Source: Arctopsyche grandis
Lineage: Eukaryota; Arthropoda; Insecta; Trichoptera; Hydropsychidae
Length of the DNA stretch: 64,000 bases
Direction: 5' to 3'
NCBI RefSeq assembly: GCF_051622035.1
Contig: NC_135357.1
Location: 32,654,191-32,718,190 of the forward strand
Each line of letters begins with the position of its first letter. The stretch's first letter is position 1. The notes under the pieces are model-generated. The model did not search any database and was not told where the DNA came from. It was given only the letters and a program-made list of their open reading frames with translations. Below are positions 24,067-36,204 of this stretch, one piece after another. A program made the translations under genes and the position numbers.

Positions 24067-24296
24067 TATTATATTAAACTGTCTTTATATAAGAATTAAA
24101 TAAAATTCCACTTAGAAAAATCACATTTCGACTATTCTTATGGATTAATAACCAAAATTCTATTGATAACTGGCTTACCTCGATAAAATAAACGAATTTT
24201 TGTTATTAATCCACAAGAATAGTCGAAATATAATTTTTATAAGTGGAATTTTATTTAATTCTCATTTAAAGACAATTTAATATATTATCCTTGTTA
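24067..24296. mobile_element. foldback MITE
   Basis: Two arms of about 100 bases pair over their length (AATAAAATTCCACTTA / TAAGTGGAATTTTATT; CGACTATTCTTATGGATTAA / TTAATCCACAAGAATAGTCG), with a loop near 24165-24205. The element ends near ATATTATATTAAA / TTTAATATATTAT. Confidence 0.75.
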
Positions 24297-24375
24297 ATTC
24301 AATTCAGATTCGTGTAAATACTAGTACGAGCTTTTAGCTCGCAATTTTACCGATTTAAAATTCAGCACACTTCCA

Positions 24376-24805
24376 ATTAACCCTTTTAAACGAAAACAAA
24401 AAATAGTGTGGCCAGAACACTATCCCAATAAACATGTTTCAATAGAAAATACTCAATATAAAATAGTATTAACAGTGGGGAAAAAATCCAAAGTGAAAAT
24501 ACGTACTTTTGACTTTTGATTTGAACTGGACGACTACTTAGAGAGAATTGAAAGCTGAAATGTACTACAAATGAAAGATAAAATACCCGACTATAGATTC
24601 CAATATTCATTTTGAACAGGAAATTAACAGATTTTGAGACATCGACCGAACAACACCAAGATATAGAAAAAATCGCGCGATTTAAAAAACACATCTCCGA
24701 ATCTCGAGCCAATCAACATTTTTTATAACCAGATTCGTGTTTACTGGGCATAGATCTATAAGAAAAGTCATATCTCGTCTCTGAACCATTTTTCGTGTCG
24801 AACAG
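24376..24805 (-). repeat. dispersed repeat D, inverted copy of 53350-53790
   Basis: About 430 bases are closely similar in the opposite orientation to 53350-53790: CGAAAACAAAAAATAGTG at one end, TTTTTCGTGTCGAACAG at the other. Conserved open frames in both are short and share no known domain. Confidence 0.8.
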
Positions 24806-25131
24806 CTTAATATTATTCTAATGTTAATGTACAGCATAATAGGAAAAAGAGCTCAAAAACCTATTTACGTACAGATTTTAATTTACAATTTGTCAAAGTT
24901 AGAGAATGTTGACATAATTGAAGAAAAAAAACAAAAACATAGATAATACTTTTTTTTTTTTTCACATGTTTATAAGTAATGATGACCGAGTGTGTCGAAA
25001 CGTTTACGTAATTCAATATCAAACCATTAACGCAATTAAATGATTCATTATTTTAACTGTTCGTACATATGTATGAGGTTACGCTTTATGGAAGTGTTGT
25101 ATGATTGAATTTATTTTATAGGTATGACAAT

Positions 25132-28100
25132 ATGGACGAAGAAAAGCGCAGTCAGACATCGGAGAAGGCCAGTCCCGTTGACAACATAGACGTGGACGAG
25201 GCGGTCGAGGCTTCCGAGTCGACGGACCTCCCCGACAGCGGCTGGTGGGGATCATGGATCACAGCGGCCAAGTCAAAGGTATGACACACGAGCACTAGAG
25301 TGAGAAAATCCTCCGAGTATATCGCTTGAATATTTTATGACGTTTGATTTTTGCGTTCAATTCCGTTTTTGGTTTTGTGTAATACATTGTTCACTTTCGG
25401 TTAATTCATGTTTGATTGATTTTACAGTCTGTCGAAGTTTTGGGAATGGTAAAAAAGGATCTGGACGAATTAAGTACGGCTGTAAAAAGTGAAGCTTCGC
25501 ATGTCATCAACACTACATCTTCCGCTATAGGAAAAACTTTTAAAGTATTTTTATTTTTAATTTTTCGTATACATTGTTTTATTTGTCACTTTTTATTATA
25601 TTATATTATATATTGTATTGTTAGAGATTAGAGTGTTTATATGTGTATTTAATTTGTAGATATTTATTTCTCATTGTAATTCGAGTAAAATGTAATCAAT
25701 AGGCAATTGAGGTATCTTAAAATATTCATTTATATTAATTACACTCACATAAATAGCATTGGACAGCAAATACGAACCCTTTGAGTGCTGACGTCTTTTC
25801 TGTTGAAAGCCCGCCATGCTGAAAATTTCGCCAACATTTAGAAATCTAATAGAAAGCAGGTATTAAAATTGTAGATAATTCAAACAAACCCTAGATAACT
25901 ACCACTGAGGATTTTGAGTTTTGTAAAGGTGTGTTTAGACGCACTAATATATCTTGCAACAATATAAAATAAACTTAATATGTCTATTAATGAATGTATT
26001 TTTCCAAAAATAGTTCCATCTTCTTCATTGTTGTTAAAATGTAATGCTCACAATCTAAATGCCAAGCCACAATCTAAAATACTCGGCAGTTAGGGATTTC
26101 CATCGAGAAATTCTGCTATGGTTATAAATTCAGAAATTCCGGTGTCTTTATAAACGTTTACACAGATTACACGACCCATGTTCAATGCATTTTTTTTTTT
26201 CAATGCTACCTGGAAAGGCTTAACGGATAGTATTCTTGTTTATTTTTTATTACATACTCAAAATACAACGTCTATTGGCGTATTTCGGGCTCATGGACTT
26301 GTTGTCAAAACGCCGATCGGCGTTGGTCAGCATTCAAAGGGTTAAGAAGTATGTATTAAATGTGACATAAAATTTTTGGTCCACCGGGTACAAATATGAT
26401 ATTGTTGCGTAGGGTTAGGTTCAGGATCTAAACTAAAGGCCAAAGTCGCTTCACAGCATTTATTCAACGATCCACGGAACCACCGCTCACTCAGGAATAA
26501 TCTTATCTACTGTGTGTACATATTTATAAAGGACAAGTTACACAGCACAGCTTCCCCGATCCATTAATGTCTCTTTTGTCTAGGCACTTAAAGGTCTATC
26601 CTGGCGAGTCTATTGTTTACGCACGCACTGGCCCAGGTCTGTGAGAAGTCCAGCGTATCCTTTGTTCAAGCACTTACTGAGTCCCGTTAGCCTAATCGGG
26701 GGTCTCTATTGTTCACCCACGAATGCACTTAGGCAGTGGACACCCTCTGTCATATTCCCACGTTACAATATTAAAATTAATTCAACAATATGATATATTA
26801 TAATAAATTACACAATTCTTTCATTCATATGCAACTTACTGAATTGTCTGGAGTTTCTCGTTCGAGTGAAAGTTGGAAAAAATTGTATTCGTTGAAATGG
26901 GCCTTTAGGATACCTTTAAGGCGCAGACACACTGAATTGTGTGGCACAGCTTGCTTAGGTAGACTCCATATGTGATGGGCGTATCCTCATGTCATTGTTA
27001 ATTCGTATGATCTTATTATTTCGACAGATATCTCTTATATTTCTTCAAATATGGAAATCATCGTTATCGATCACTGTCAAACCTGTGTCAATACAAGGAT
27101 AAAAGATCACCGAAAACACTCCCGGGGATGAGTTTTGACCTGCGTGCCAAAACATACATCAGGCGTGCTAGCGTTTTTTTACATGTTTTTTACTCTCCGT
27201 GTCTTTTTGCAGACACACAGAGTTTTGCACATGCAAAATAGCTGGTCCGCCAAATCTATAACATTGTGTCCCTTCGAAAAGCTCACCCTCTGGAGTGTTT
27301 TGAGTAATATTTTATACTTGTTTTGACTTATTTATAGAAATGTTGATGAAACTTGTCGAAATAATAAAATCGTACGAATTAAAAATTACATGAAGACACG
27401 CCTATCACATTTGGAGTCCACGTATGCGTCCCGTGCCGCACTTTTCAACGCGTTCTTAATATTAGACTATAATTATAAATCGTTTTTCATCTATTATAAC
27501 ATAAATTCTTGCTCAATGAATCCGGTATTGTTGTCCAATGTGATTTAACTGATTTTTACATACTTATATTTTCCACGTTTATTTTTATTCTACACTGCCT
27601 GATTTACATTGATGTGTGTGTGTGTGTGTGTGTGGGAATGTTTGTCAAATACATTATAATTGCGTATGAATAAGTTAAATATGCTATATTTTATTTTATT
27701 TTTTTAGCTTGATGAACCGGAATCGACGGCTAATGTAATGAAAAAGAGCTTCAGCACATTTTTAGGTAAACGTCGTGTGTATTTTGCTATCATTTAAAAG
27801 ATCAAAACTTTACAACCTTTTATATCAGCCAGCAGCCTAGCACCAAGAGGCGCCGGGTTCGATCCCGTGAGTTGACCTCGATTGAAAAGAATTTATTCCG
27901 AGTATATCTTTAATGCTGCTGGTCAGACTTGGATATTTGTGACTCCAGGTCGATCGTTTCCTATCAGAGTTTACCAATTTTTCAGATTTCATTGTTAAAA
28001 CGGTTCCTCGATTAAATTGGCTAAAAAACCTTCCAACCTACAATGTCACCACTATTTGAGTATGATTAATGTAGGGAACAATTTAAACGCTCCCTACATT

Positions 28101-31100
28101 AATCATATCATATCATTTTAAAAAAAAATTGTACATTAAAAAAAGTTTCTGTACATTACAAAAAAATTGTGTGCATTTCTAAACGACGATTGCAGATTGC
28201 ATTAGAAACTTTGCTTTGATCATTGAAAAAAATATTTGCTACTTACAAAGCGGATGAAATGTGTATTAAAAAAAAAAACCAGATGAACTGTATCGAAACG
28301 CGGCGAATACCTACAACGATCAACGCTTCTCTCTACTGGATTCCTTCTTTTTTACTCTTCGGCTTACGACCTTCGACACCTACGACCTTGGCTTCCACTC
28401 TACGACCTGACATCATCATTCATATTCATACGTAATCACTTTTGACAGTTGACAGTTGTCAATAGCAGAAGACGCAACGTTGCCACTTTTTTGTTGTATC
28501 TATTCTAATGCTAAAATCTATTTTTTCGAATGATCGTCTCGCATTTTTTTAATGGTCACTTTATAATGCCAAAATATTTTATTCAATGCACCGAAAACAA
28601 TGCACAAACATTTTTTTTAAAGATGCAAAGTATTTTTTATCAATGTACAGATAAATCGCACCCTTTAATGTACAATTCATATACACATGTCTCGTAATTC
28701 CTGTTAGGACTTCCTGGTATATATGTATGTATGTATATAATAAAAAAAAAATATTTTATTTTCGTCAATTTTCAGATCAAGTCAATACTGTTTTAAATCC
28801 ATCGCCGGATGACGATGACGCTGAAGCTATTTTAATAATTGACGGTGATTCTGTCACACTTACAAATTTTCAGGTTAGTTTCATACGTGCAATGATTGCT
28901 TAAATGTTTTGAATTTTTTGCTTTATTTATTGTTTTTGTTTATAGAGAGATCTGCTGTCGCTTCAAAAGCTCGACGCTACATATCTGATAGCTCCGGAAG
29001 GACCGGCTTTGGCTAGTATGCTCGCTTGGTTGGAGGCGACGACTCGTCCGTCGCCGACGATCCTCGAAAAGCACATACGTTCCTCTCCGGTATTGCAGGA
29101 GAAACTAGAACGTTTAGTACCGCATGCCGTGTCCAGAGACGACTTTTGGGAAAGGTCAGGATTTCCCCTTGCCGACGGAGACGTTTTTTTTTTTTGTGAA
29201 CGGGTGCTGATTGTCGTCGTTTTTTTGCATTTCAGATACCTGTTCCGCAGGGCCCTGCTCGAGGACAGGTTGGCGCAGACGAACAGGAACAGTCCGGAGA
29301 CTTGTTCGGACTCCATCGTGAACAGTATCGCGCTGTCGGTGGAGGAAAAGTCCCCGCCGGCTTCTCACGAATCCCCGTCTCACAGTAGCGTGAGCTCGGG
29401 CGATAGCGCACGCTCTAATTACGGCTCGTCCAAGAGCAGATCTATGGACTTTGAACCGTCCACCACGAAAGATTTAGACAAAATAGGTGATTACATTGAT
29501 GGTGTTGTATGGGAGAATGGTAAACACAATCAAATCATATAAATTAGGAGCAATTTTCCCTCTAAAATTTACGGACGCCCTGTGACGGCCACTCGTTGAA
29601 CGAAAACTCGTGTATGTGTTTGTTGGACGCATCGGCGGGGGCGGATCGGCGTTTAAATCAACCCCAAAGAATTTGGGATCCCATCGAAGAATTTGTTATT
29701 ATATAATATTTGAAATCACATTGAAACTACTTTAATTGGATTAATATTTAGATTAATTTTTCATTTGAGTATGCTGTTTTAAAAAGAAATACATACATAT
29801 AAGGGTGCCACTTTAGTATGCGGTCTATCTTAGCATGCGATCTACCTTTGAATCGCAGTCGACTGTTTTATTTTATTTGTATCGGAGCAACGACCTGTTT
29901 ATTATAATTTTTGTTTTTTTATAGGACCAACCCTAACTTAACCTAACCTAACCTGATCCTTAAATAAATAGGTGTTGGCTGCTAAGATATGATATTTTTT
30001 GAATCGCAGTCGACTATTTTATTTTATTTGTATCGGAGCAACGACCTGTTTATTATAATTTTTGTTTTTTTATAGGGCCAACCCAAACTTAACCTAACCT
30101 AACCTGACCCTTAAATAAATAGGTGTTGGCTGCTAAGATATCTTATCAGCCAGATATTATATTTTTTGAACACCGTTAGTCCTGTCGAACTGAAACTTAG
30201 TATTATTTTTGTTTGTATCGTAGCAACGGCCTGTTTATTATAATTTTTGTTTTTTCCTGCCGCCCCATAATGTTGTTGAAGCATTTTTTATCAAAATATC
30301 GTCAGCAGCGAAGAAAATACCGACCCTACCAACCTAATCTTAAATGAATAGGGCCAACCCTAGCTTAACCTAACCTAACCTGACCCTTATATAAAAAGGT
30401 GTTGGCTGCTAAGATAAGTTTTATTTCATCAATATTTTCACAAAAAAAACATATATTAACAGCCAACACCTATTTATTTAAGGGTCAGGTTAAGTTAGGG
30501 TTGGCCCTATTCATTTAAGATTCGGTTGTTAGGGTCGGTATCATTCAGTTTCACTGTCACTCGCGAGAACTGAGACAGTGAGACCGCATATTAAAGTAAA
30601 AACGTGAAGGTAGATCGCATACTATGTAAAGTAGATGTGTGGAGGTAGACCACATACTAAAGTGGCAACCAATATAGGAATCTCATTATTAATTTTTTTA
30701 ATAATATTTTTAGGATAGTGATGGGATAGGTTGCCCCAAATCGACACTAGTCGAACTTGTACTGTATAAAAGTTCAAATTTAAATCGTAATCAGGCTGGC
30801 AACGGGTAATTGTGAGCCAATTTTATTTGTGATTTGAATTCGCATGTTTACAAGTGATTTGAGTTCGCATGTTTGACCCGCATCTTAGAGCTTTCGCCGT
30901 TTCATAAGAAAATTTTGACTAAATAACGATTGGCAATGAAAAATTTTACCGCAGCCGAGATTATTCAATCTACTACGTTTGATCCACTGAATTCGAATGT
31001 GACAATGATTTTTTGTTGCTTTGCTCCAAAAAAATATTGAGATTGAAAATCAATCCTTGTAATCGTGGTGAAATATAAAACTGGCCCAATAAATGCTCGA

Positions 31101-33533
31101 GAAAAAAATGTGTAAAAATGTATGTTTGACTTTTAAAATTTGCTAGATAACACTGAGCAAAAAAAGTATTACCAGAGCGGAGACAATATTTATCAATATC
31201 AATTCATACTAAGTTTGATATTTCCAAATGAACGTTTAGAAAAGTGTGCAGTTTTTACAGATTTTTGACTTTTGAAGTCTTAACTCAATATCTAGAATGC
31301 CTGTGTCAAAAGTGAGGATTGGAATCTACAGTAAGATTTTTTTCTATTGATTGCGATTGCTTTAACATATTTATAATTAATTATCTAGCGAATTTTAAAA
31401 GTCAAAAATATTTTTTTTTCTCGAGCCGTAATTTATTTATTTATTTTACATACAAATATACCAGGAAGGCTTAACAGGTAAACCCCAAATGCGCCTTCCT
31501 GGTCCACATAATTATTACTTAGATACATGTAAATCTAATTAATATCTGACATCTATCGTCAGATATTACAAATATCGTATTAATACGATAAATAACGATG
31601 AATAACTTTCATGTAACAATACGAATTTTATATTTGATAAACAACCACAGAGACATCTATGGTGAGCAATATGGCGAAACCTAAGATATAACAATAACTA
31701 AAGGTTCGCAACAGAAAATTGGGAAGGAAACGCCAATTTTACAGGAATCGTTTCAATGAAAATCAGAAAAATTGACAAATTCTGATAAGAAACGATCGAC
31801 CTTGACAAATCAAGGTCTGGCCAATAGCGAGACTTAGCGGGAATCGAACTCGTAACATCAAGTACGAGATAATTCAACATTCACCACTAGACCACGCTAC
31901 TGGTTATGCAATTATTGGGCCAGTTTTATATTTCACCACATTTAAAAAGATTGGTTTTCAACCTCAATTGTATACTCGTACATATATGTTTTATTTGAAC
32001 GTACTAATTCGAGCGGCAAATGATTTTAAATTACATTATGTAATGCCATCGCTCACGAGTGCGCACATCTCTAGAGTAGGAAACTACATTCTTCACCTCA
32101 CTGCATACGGTCATCAACAACAGCATTTTTAACTCAATTTAAAATCATTTACCGCTCGAGTTAGTATGTTTTGATGAAAAAAAATATTATTATTAAAAAA
32201 ATATTGAAAATCAATTCTCGTAAACGTGGTTTTATATAAAACTAGCTCAATAGATTCATAATACCTAGAGATAAAAATATTTAACAAAAATAGTATATTT
32301 TAACTTTTAGAATTCACTAGGTAATTAATTATAACAATAAAACTTGATTCCAACCCTTACTTTTGGCACAGACATACTAGATTTTGAGTCAATACTGCAA
32401 AAGTCAAAAATCTGTAAAAATTGCGTATTTTTTTAAACGTTCATATCTATATAAATGAGAAAAACTAACAAAAACCATTATCATATTCGACCTCAACGGG
32501 TCAAATTTAGTTAATACTGATATTGATAAATATTGTCTCCGCTCTGGTAATGATTTTGTTGCTCAAACACACCTAGATATATATTTTTTACACATATTAC
32601 ATTTATTGGGTCAGTTTTATATTTCACTACGTTTACAAGGATTGATTTTCAATACTCACTTTTGCCACAGCAATACTACATACATAGATTTTGAATTAAA
32701 TACTGCAAAAGCATTTTTTCATACGCTCATATCTCATAAATGATTAAAAATCATTGTCATATTCGAATTCAGTGGGCCAAACTTAGTACAGTTTGATTAG
32801 TCTCCGCCCTGGAAAGAAAGAAAAGTGATTTTTTTGTTGTCATCGATTGAAACTTGTCCCTTATTAGACCCATTCGCCCCTGCCCATCATATCGGTGGAA
32901 CGACTTAGAGGGAAACTTGGTTCACGAGTGGCACAATTACCAAGCTTCGAAGCAGTGGTTTTTTGACGTGTCGTCCTTTTGTTTCCAGAAGACTTCGCCA
33001 GCAACATCGAACTGACTGAAGAGCAACAGATCAAGTTGCTTCAGGAGTATGAAAATGAAATAGCCGCCAACGAAAAGAACAAACGCCTGTTCGAGGACTC
33101 TGGCTCGCTCGACTCGCCGCAGGACTCGGCTCCGACCACACCCCAGATTCAATCGCCGGCGTCCCTCAAATCGAACAAATCGGCGCCGCAGATCAAAGCC
33201 ACCACCAAAGTCGACAAGACTAAGAAAGCCATCGCGAGCACGCGCTCCAAAAGCTCCGATACCATATCGAGTGCCGCGCAAAAGTCCGCGTCGAAGAAGA
33301 CCGTCACTAAAAAGGACGCCGCGTCGAAGAAGCTGAACGAGGTGACGAGCAACATGAAGGAGGATCACTTCGTCGCCGATTCCAAGACGGTCAAGAAGAC
33401 CAAAGTCAAGAGTCTGTCGGAGGAGATCGCCGAGAATGATCCGAAAATCATTTCCGACAGTGCGAGCAACAACTCGGACGAGAGTTGGGAGAAGGAGTTC
33501 GAAATAGACGATTTGCATATAAGTTCCAAGTGA
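25132..33533 (+). CDS. BSDC1: BSD domain-containing protein 1 (BSDC1-like), seven coding exons
   Basis: Exons 25132-25278, 25428-25544, 27708-27765, 28776-28873, 28946-29154, 29236-29486 and 32989-33533 all have AG/GT borders and compatible phases, giving 474 aa. The N-terminus is acidic, then GWWGSW (residues 38-43). The BSD domain lies at about 155-220, with its Phe-Trp signature in DDFWER (F207, W208). A Ser-rich stretch follows, then a Lys/Ser/Ala-rich, probably disordered region, ending WEKEFEIDDLHISSK. This order and the terminal acidic-hydrophobic motif fit animal BSDC1 (human about 430 aa), whose molecular role is poorly known. The start is the first ATG in an exon opening only 10 bases upstream, so an untranslated 5' exon must exist, or coding could extend upstream. 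Introns 2, 3 and 6 hold piggyBac-like, LTR, SINE and foldback insertions. A variant polyA signal ATTAAA lies near 33787. Confidence 0.87.
25777..26341. mobile_element. piggyBac-like MITE in BSD-gene intron 2
   Basis: Left CCCTTTGAGTGCTGACG and right CAGCATTCAAAGGG are inverted. TTAA follows the right end (26342-26345); the left flank is CGAA, probably a mutated TTAA. The interior shares sequence with 23855-24062. No transposase. Confidence 0.8.
26403..26767 (+). mobile_element. solo LTR in BSD-gene intron 2
   Basis: TGTTGCGTAGGG ... CCCACGTTACA, with TG/CA ends and ATAT duplicated at both sides (26399-26402, 26768-26771). Includes TTATAAAGGACAAG. No internal coding region, so it is a product of LTR-LTR recombination or an isolated LTR. 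A second copy is at 33964-34917. Confidence 0.8.
26929..27460. mobile_element. foldback element in BSD-gene intron 2
   Basis: Two arms of about 180 bases: GGTAGACTCCATATGTGATG ... TCATGTCATTGTTAATTCG pairs with CGAATTAAAAATTACATGA ... ATCACATTTGGAGTCCACG, and CACTCC motifs meet in the middle. The left end TTAAGGCGCAG resembles 1226-1566. Exact right end uncertain. Confidence 0.75.
27614..27635. repeat. (TG)n microsatellite
   Basis: About 10 TG units in intron 2 of the BSD gene. Confidence 0.85.
27827..28075 (+). mobile_element. tRNA-derived SINE in BSD-gene intron 3
   Basis: GCCAGCAGCCTAGCACCAAG head (shortened), B box GGTTCGATCCC, body GCTGGTCAGACTTGGAT to CACTATTTGAGTATG. The tail is broken: ATGATTAATGTAGGGA (28064-28079) and its complement (about 28097-28112) form a small inverted repeat, and a decayed tail reappears at about 28668-28735. 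Confidence 0.78.
29804..30670. mobile_element. foldback element, family F copy 2, in BSD-gene intron 6
   Basis: Left GGTGCCACTTTAGTATGCGG, right inverted copy ending CTAAAGTGGCAACC. Flanking octamers CATATAAG and AATATAGG agree at 6 of 8. A unit of about 150 bases (GAATCGCAGTCGACT ... GTTGGCTGCTAAGATAT) is tandemly duplicated at 29850-30140. CCTAACCTAACCT blocks occur on both arms. Confidence 0.82.
30960..32830. repeat. inverted dispersed repeat block in BSD-gene intron 6
   Basis: Sequence at about 30990-31400 (AAAATATAAAACTGGCCCAA, TATTACCAGAGCGGAGACAA, ACAGATTTTTGACTTTTG) reappears inverted at about 32290-32580 and partly again to 32830, with a SINE between. Related sequence lies at 53025-53060 and 53880-54070. 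It is an AT-rich element family of unknown class. Confidence 0.65.
31437..31912 (-). mobile_element. tRNA-derived SINE, third head type, in intron 6
   Basis: The complement has GTAGCGTGGTCTAGTGGTGA (clear A box) and GAGTTCGATTCCCG (perfect B box), body with CTATTGGCCAGACCTTGA and GAAACGATTCC, tail hairpin at 31461-31502. It is the most tRNA-like head in the window, but it is attached to a SINE body and is not a tRNA gene. Confidence 0.85.
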
Positions 33534-33963
33534 TTTACGGTGTTAGGTCGTACGTAAAGTTAATGTATATTCTTTAATGTTATATCTAAATTATACAGAT
33601 ATTATATATATATATATATTATATATGAGCGTCCATGGTGAATGTTTGTTTGTTCTTTACGTCAAGGTATCAATGTATTGAGAGATGTATAGGTTTTTAA
33701 TTTGTTACACCTTTGAATATTGGTTTTTTTTTTATACATTGCTACAACCTTGACTGTATTTGATTACGTTTACATTTTTTCTTTATTAAATTAAATTAAT
33801 GTTTTAGTCAAATTGGAAGATAATGATTTCGTTTTTGCTTAAGGATGGGTTTTATTTACTTACTGCTCGTTTTAAATCTCATTACGGTAGAGCACCACTT
33901 GATATTCATGATGAAGTTAAACCCATGTATGTCAAAGTAAGGCCTAAAAGATGATGAAAATAT

Positions 33964-34917
33964 TGTTGCGTAGGGGTGGGTTCAGGATCCAAATGAAAGG
34001 CCAAAGTCGTTTATTCAACGATTCCGGAGGTCCACACGGAACCACCGCTCACTCCAGAATAATTTGATTAACTGTGTGTACCTCCTTATAAAGGACAAGT
34101 TGCACAGCGCAGCTTCCCCGATTCATTAACCCTTTGCCCGCTGCAATAAATATAGCGAACAAGCCCTGTACGCGGCACCTTTTTCGCGAATTTGGCAATC
34201 GAGTTTTCGACCTTAAATACAAATTTTAATATTTCCTCTAGTAACCAGATATGTTAATTAACACATAAAGTATTATTTTAAACAATAAAATACATAATAT
34301 ATCTCGTAGTTTTGGATTAATTGTCAAATAATCATTCTTCATAATTGTATGAAGATGTGACGTCACATAGACGAGGTTTCAGTATGGTTCCAAAAAAACT
34401 AATTTTGACTGGTATATATTTATTTTAAGCAAATTGAATAGATAGCATTCAACTCTCAGTAATATATTCAACCAATTTTGAACCTTAAAACAGTTGAAAT
34501 AGGCGCATATAAGCCTCAAAATCCCGTGCAAAGTTCAGAAATTATATGGAGGACAGCCGCGCTACAGACTTGTCGCCCAAAGCTTTCATAGAAGACGGCC
34601 GCGGGCAAACGGTTAATGTATCTATTGTAAAGGTCTACCCTGGCGAGTCTATTGTTTACGCACGCACTCGCCCAGATCTGTGAGAACTCCAGCGTATCCT
34701 TTGTTTGAGCAGTTCGAGCAAGTTGCCCACCACAGCTTCCCCGATCCATTTATGTATCTATTTATGTAAAGGTATCGCCCTGGTATTTGAGAACTCCAGC
34801 GTCACCTTTGTTCGGGCATTTACTGAATCCCGTTAGCCTGATCCGGGGCTTATATTTTTCACCCATGAATGCATTTAGACAGTAGATACTCTCTCTCGCT
34901 CGTGTTCCCACGTTAAA
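33964..34917 (+). mobile_element. LTR copy with nested piggyBac-like MITE
   Basis: TGTTGCGTAGGGG ... TTCCCACGTTAAA, ATAT on both sides (33960-33963, 34918-34921). Same LTR as 26403-26767, enlarged by a MITE at 34130-34612 and by a partial repeat of CAGCTTCCCCGATCCATTTA and GAGAACTCCAGCG words at about 34730-34810. It lies downstream of the BSD gene. Confidence 0.8.
34130..34612. mobile_element. piggyBac-like MITE
   Basis: CCCTTTGCCCGC at the left and GCGGGCAAACGG at the right, TTAA on both sides (34126-34129, 34613-34616). The interior shares TGTGACGTCAC and CTTGTCGCCCAAAGCTTTC with 53085-53360 in the opposite orientation. Inserted in an LTR, hence younger than it. Confidence 0.88.
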
Positions 34918-34921
34918 ATAT

Positions 34922-36069
34922 GTATGCGAGACGAATTATGGTTGCTATGGGGCCTCGATGGTTGTTGTGTGAACCGTGTTAAAGTGGAGCTCTGCTGTAA
35001 GATTATAAATATATACACATCTGAATGCAAATTAGAAAATTGAAATGCTATTGAAAATAATTCGTTTGTAAAAACTAAATAGAAACATATAACATTCTAT
35101 CTGCGTAAGATAAGATATAATAAATATTTAGAACATTTTGTGATTGTCCTTATTAATATATATTTCAATTGTATCGAATCGACTTTCAATTTAACGTAAT
35201 CAAATTTTAAATTTCGCATAACGAAATGTACGTATGTATAAAATTGAAGCATTTATTTACATATTAACACTCGAAATTTTTCCAGATTTACATATAAACA
35301 TTTTCAATTTACTTATTTAATAATGTAAATGCTAATAATATCTACTTATGATATAAAATTAATAACAAAAAAAAAACTGCTTTAATATAGTCAACCTAAA
35401 GTAAGTTCCACAACTTGTACTTTTATTTTATTTTTCCATTTTATAATACATATGTATTATATATAAATAATTTAAAAAAAAAAAGTACCTAATTTAACGA
35501 AAATAATATTATATTTTCTTTATCGCATATGATGCATTCTTTTGCATACCAATACTAACACTTAACAAAAAATGATATGAAGTATATAAATTTGTCATTA
35601 AACTACTGCCGATCATCAGTATTTTAGATTGTATTCCGTTCTGTAAAATTCTGCTTCATTCAAGACTATGTACTGTTTTGAATAATATTGCTCAACTTTG
35701 ATTTTGTATCTCAAACTTTTGACAAATTTCAACACTTCCGCTCGTATATAAATATATATTATACAAAATAGCACACACGCCTAAAATGATATGATAAAAC
35801 ACACACACACACATATTATAGAACACATATTGTATTGTTGTATTATTTAGACTTTTATATATACATATATAATATATATATTTATAGTTTTTAAATTATT
35901 ATTATATTATTAATGTGAATCGCTTACCGCATACATAATATATTGCAAGCTTTCACTGAGAGAATTTGTACATAAGATTGTTATAATGATATATTTGTAT
36001 TTTACAATAATAATTATCATTTAATACAATGATTGTTGATTTATTTTTGGCAGTTCACCCGATGATGAT
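34922..36069. other. AT-rich spacer between BSD gene and LRR gene
   Basis: No repeat with definable ends. A possible acceptor TTTGGCAG at about 36046-36053 precedes the LRR gene and could bound its 5' UTR exon. Confidence 0.4.
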
Positions 36070-36204
36070 TGATTGTGGCTTCCGTTGAAATTCGTCTTGA
36101 CCCGTCTATCTTTGACCTCGTGTATATTTCGCTTGTTTATCTTCAACGGCACTTATTTAGTCGCCTATTATATTTGGAATCGTCCGCACGGCTATGATAA
36201 TCGA

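Noticed and set aside
29937-30110. TTAGG-type repeats as a telomere or internal telomere scar
   Set aside because: Only about three units each, always inside the foldback family with defined ends.
31840-31912. tRNA-like A and B boxes, possible tRNA gene
   Set aside because: The boxes lead directly into the shared SINE body and tail; no cloverleaf 3' end is evident.
32937-33518. 193-codon antisense frame opposite the last BSD-gene exon
   Set aside because: By-product of the GC-rich Lys/Ser-coding exon; the sense frame has correct splice phase and a BSDC1-like end.
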